From NCBI RefSeq assembly GCF_035117555.1, contig NZ_JAYKPK010000006.1, positions 1-64,000 on the forward strand: a stretch of DNA of 64,000 bases, in the 5' to 3' direction. Source of the DNA: Yoonia sp035117555 (GTDB lineage Bacteria > Pseudomonadota > Alphaproteobacteria > Rhodobacterales > Rhodobacteraceae). Position numbers and translations under genes: made by a program. This document shows positions 63,328 to 64,000 of the stretch, one piece after another. The notes beneath the pieces are model-generated. The model was not told where the DNA came from. It saw only the letters and a program-made list of their open reading frames with translations, and did not search any database. The stretch's first letter is position 1; the number at the start of each line of letters is the position of its first letter.

Positions 63328-63350
63328 CGGCAGGCCATGACGGCCTGCCG
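63328..63350 (-). terminator. Terminator after rplA
   Basis: 9-bp perfect stem CGGCAGGCC / GGCCTGCCG around a 5-nt loop, then TTTGCGTTT on the minus strand, 25 bp after the rplA stop. Confidence 0.65.
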
Positions 63351-63374
63351 CGCGATCAATGATCTGTGAGGTGA

Positions 63375-64000
63375 TCAGTTGCCGGTGGCAGAGGCCACGT
63401 CAACCGTCACGCCTGGGCCCATTGTCGAGCTGACGGCGATCTTTTTCATATAGGTGCCTTTGGCGCCCGATGGACGCGCCTTACCGACGGCATCCACAAA
63501 AGCCAGCATGTTCTGTTCCAGCTGTTCAGCTGTGAAAGATGCTTTGCCGATCCCGGCATGCACAACGCCAGCCTTTTCAGCTTTGAATTGAACCTGACCG
63601 CCTTTGGCAGCTTCAACAGCTTCTTTGACATCCATGGTCACGGTGCCGACGCGTGGGTTTGGCATCAGGTTACGTGGACCCAGTACTTTGCCGAGACGGC
63701 CGACGATGGCCATCATGTCAGGTGTCGCGATGCAACGGTCAAAATCAATCGTGCCACCCTGAATGGATTCCATCAGGTCTTCTGCGCCGACGATATCTGC
63801 GCCAGCTGCCTTGGCTTCGTCAGCCTTGTCGCCACGAGCGAAAACAGCGACGCGAACGGTTTTGCCGGTGCCGTTGGGCAGAGTGACCGTGCCGCGGACC
63901 ATCTGGTCGGCGTGGCGCGGGTCAACACCCAGCTGCATGGAAATTTCGATGGTTTCATCGAATTTCGCGTTGGCATTGCCTTTCAGCAAGGAAACAGCTT
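63375..64000 (-). CDS. rplA: 50S ribosomal protein L1 (partial, 5' end beyond the window)
   Basis: About 208 codons of L1 up to the window edge; the first 20-25 residues lie outside. The frame is open through position 64000 (AVSLLKGNANAKFDETIEIS), so no start is given. GSRFMGPNPRVGTVT-like NLMPNPRVGTVTMDV and GGQVQFKAEKAGVVHAGIGK mark L1. In E. coli it represses the rplKA mRNA. A terminator follows. Confidence 0.96.
   Translation of the reverse strand, partial: AVSLLKGNANAKFDETIEISMQLGVDPRHADQMVRGTVTLPNGTGKTVRVAVFARGDKADEAKAAGADIVGAEDLMESIQGGTIDFDRCIATPDMMAIVGRLGKVLGPRNLMPNPRVGTVTMDVKEAVEAAKGGQVQFKAEKAGVVHAGIGKASFTAEQLEQNMLAFVDAVGKARPSGAKGTYMKKIAVSSTMGPGVTVDVASATGN

Overview
The window reads as chromosome of a roseobacter-type alphaproteobacterium (Rhodobacterales). 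The evidence is a PhyR-NepR-EcfG general stress response locus, a complete aapJQMP amino-acid ABC transporter, an ATP12-type F1 chaperone, a DctPQM TRAP transporter, and the roseobacter form of the ribosomal-protein and RNA-polymerase gene clusters. Genus is not determined; that would need 16S rRNA or genome comparison. No rRNA, tRNA or CRISPR array was seen.

Left part, 1-8.5 kb: general stress response island. nepR-ecfG-histidine kinase run leftward and phyR runs rightward from overlapping EcfG-type promoters (GGAAC, 16-17 bp, CGTT). Further EcfG-type promoters precede a DUF883/holin-like membrane pair and a two-HKD phospholipase D. Also here are a degenerate receiver protein with Glu in place of the phospho-acceptor Asp, a Crp/Fnr regulator, a 43-codon ORF and a periplasmic PRC-barrel protein with a tandem repeat. 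The first 73 bases look like the tail of an IS5-type transposase.

8.5-23.2 kb: metabolism and transport. In order: a D-2-hydroxyacid dehydrogenase; a TRAP operon (dctPQM) translationally linked to an amidase and a 51-residue membrane protein; yidC-yihA-argB-sixA; and aapJQMP on the opposite strand with a terminator hairpin between aapJ and aapQ.

23.4-27.5 kb: a tightly overlapping leftward group rarA-crcB-rluC-HAD phosphatase-ATP12.

27.6-51.4 kb: the alpha, spc, S10 and str ribosomal clusters, all leftward. The usual near-continuous superoperon is broken by four non-ribosomal insertions: a ccdAB toxin-antitoxin pair between rpmD and rplO; a TIGR02466 oxygenase-like gene plus two small genes between rpmC and rplP; an AT-rich unknown membrane protein between rplB and rplW; and a DUF1275 protein between rpsJ and tuf. 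The three breaks inside S10-spc follow an intrinsic terminator, and a sigma70-type promoter lies before the next ribosomal gene. The DUF1275 gene instead sits in the divergent space that carries the S10 promoter. Most of these promoters share a 17-bp spacer and a TATACG or TAAAC(G/A) -10. So the cluster appears to have been recut into separately transcribed units.

51.4-64 kb: a lipoprotein and an EamA-type exporter, then rpoC, rpoB, rplL, rplJ and the 3' part of rplA, leftward.

Throughout the ribosomal/rpo region there are about a dozen short palindromes whose outer bases are GTAGG and CCTAC or CTTAC, single or as inverted pairs. They resemble REP elements carrying the GTAG signature. One supplies the stop codon of rplL.
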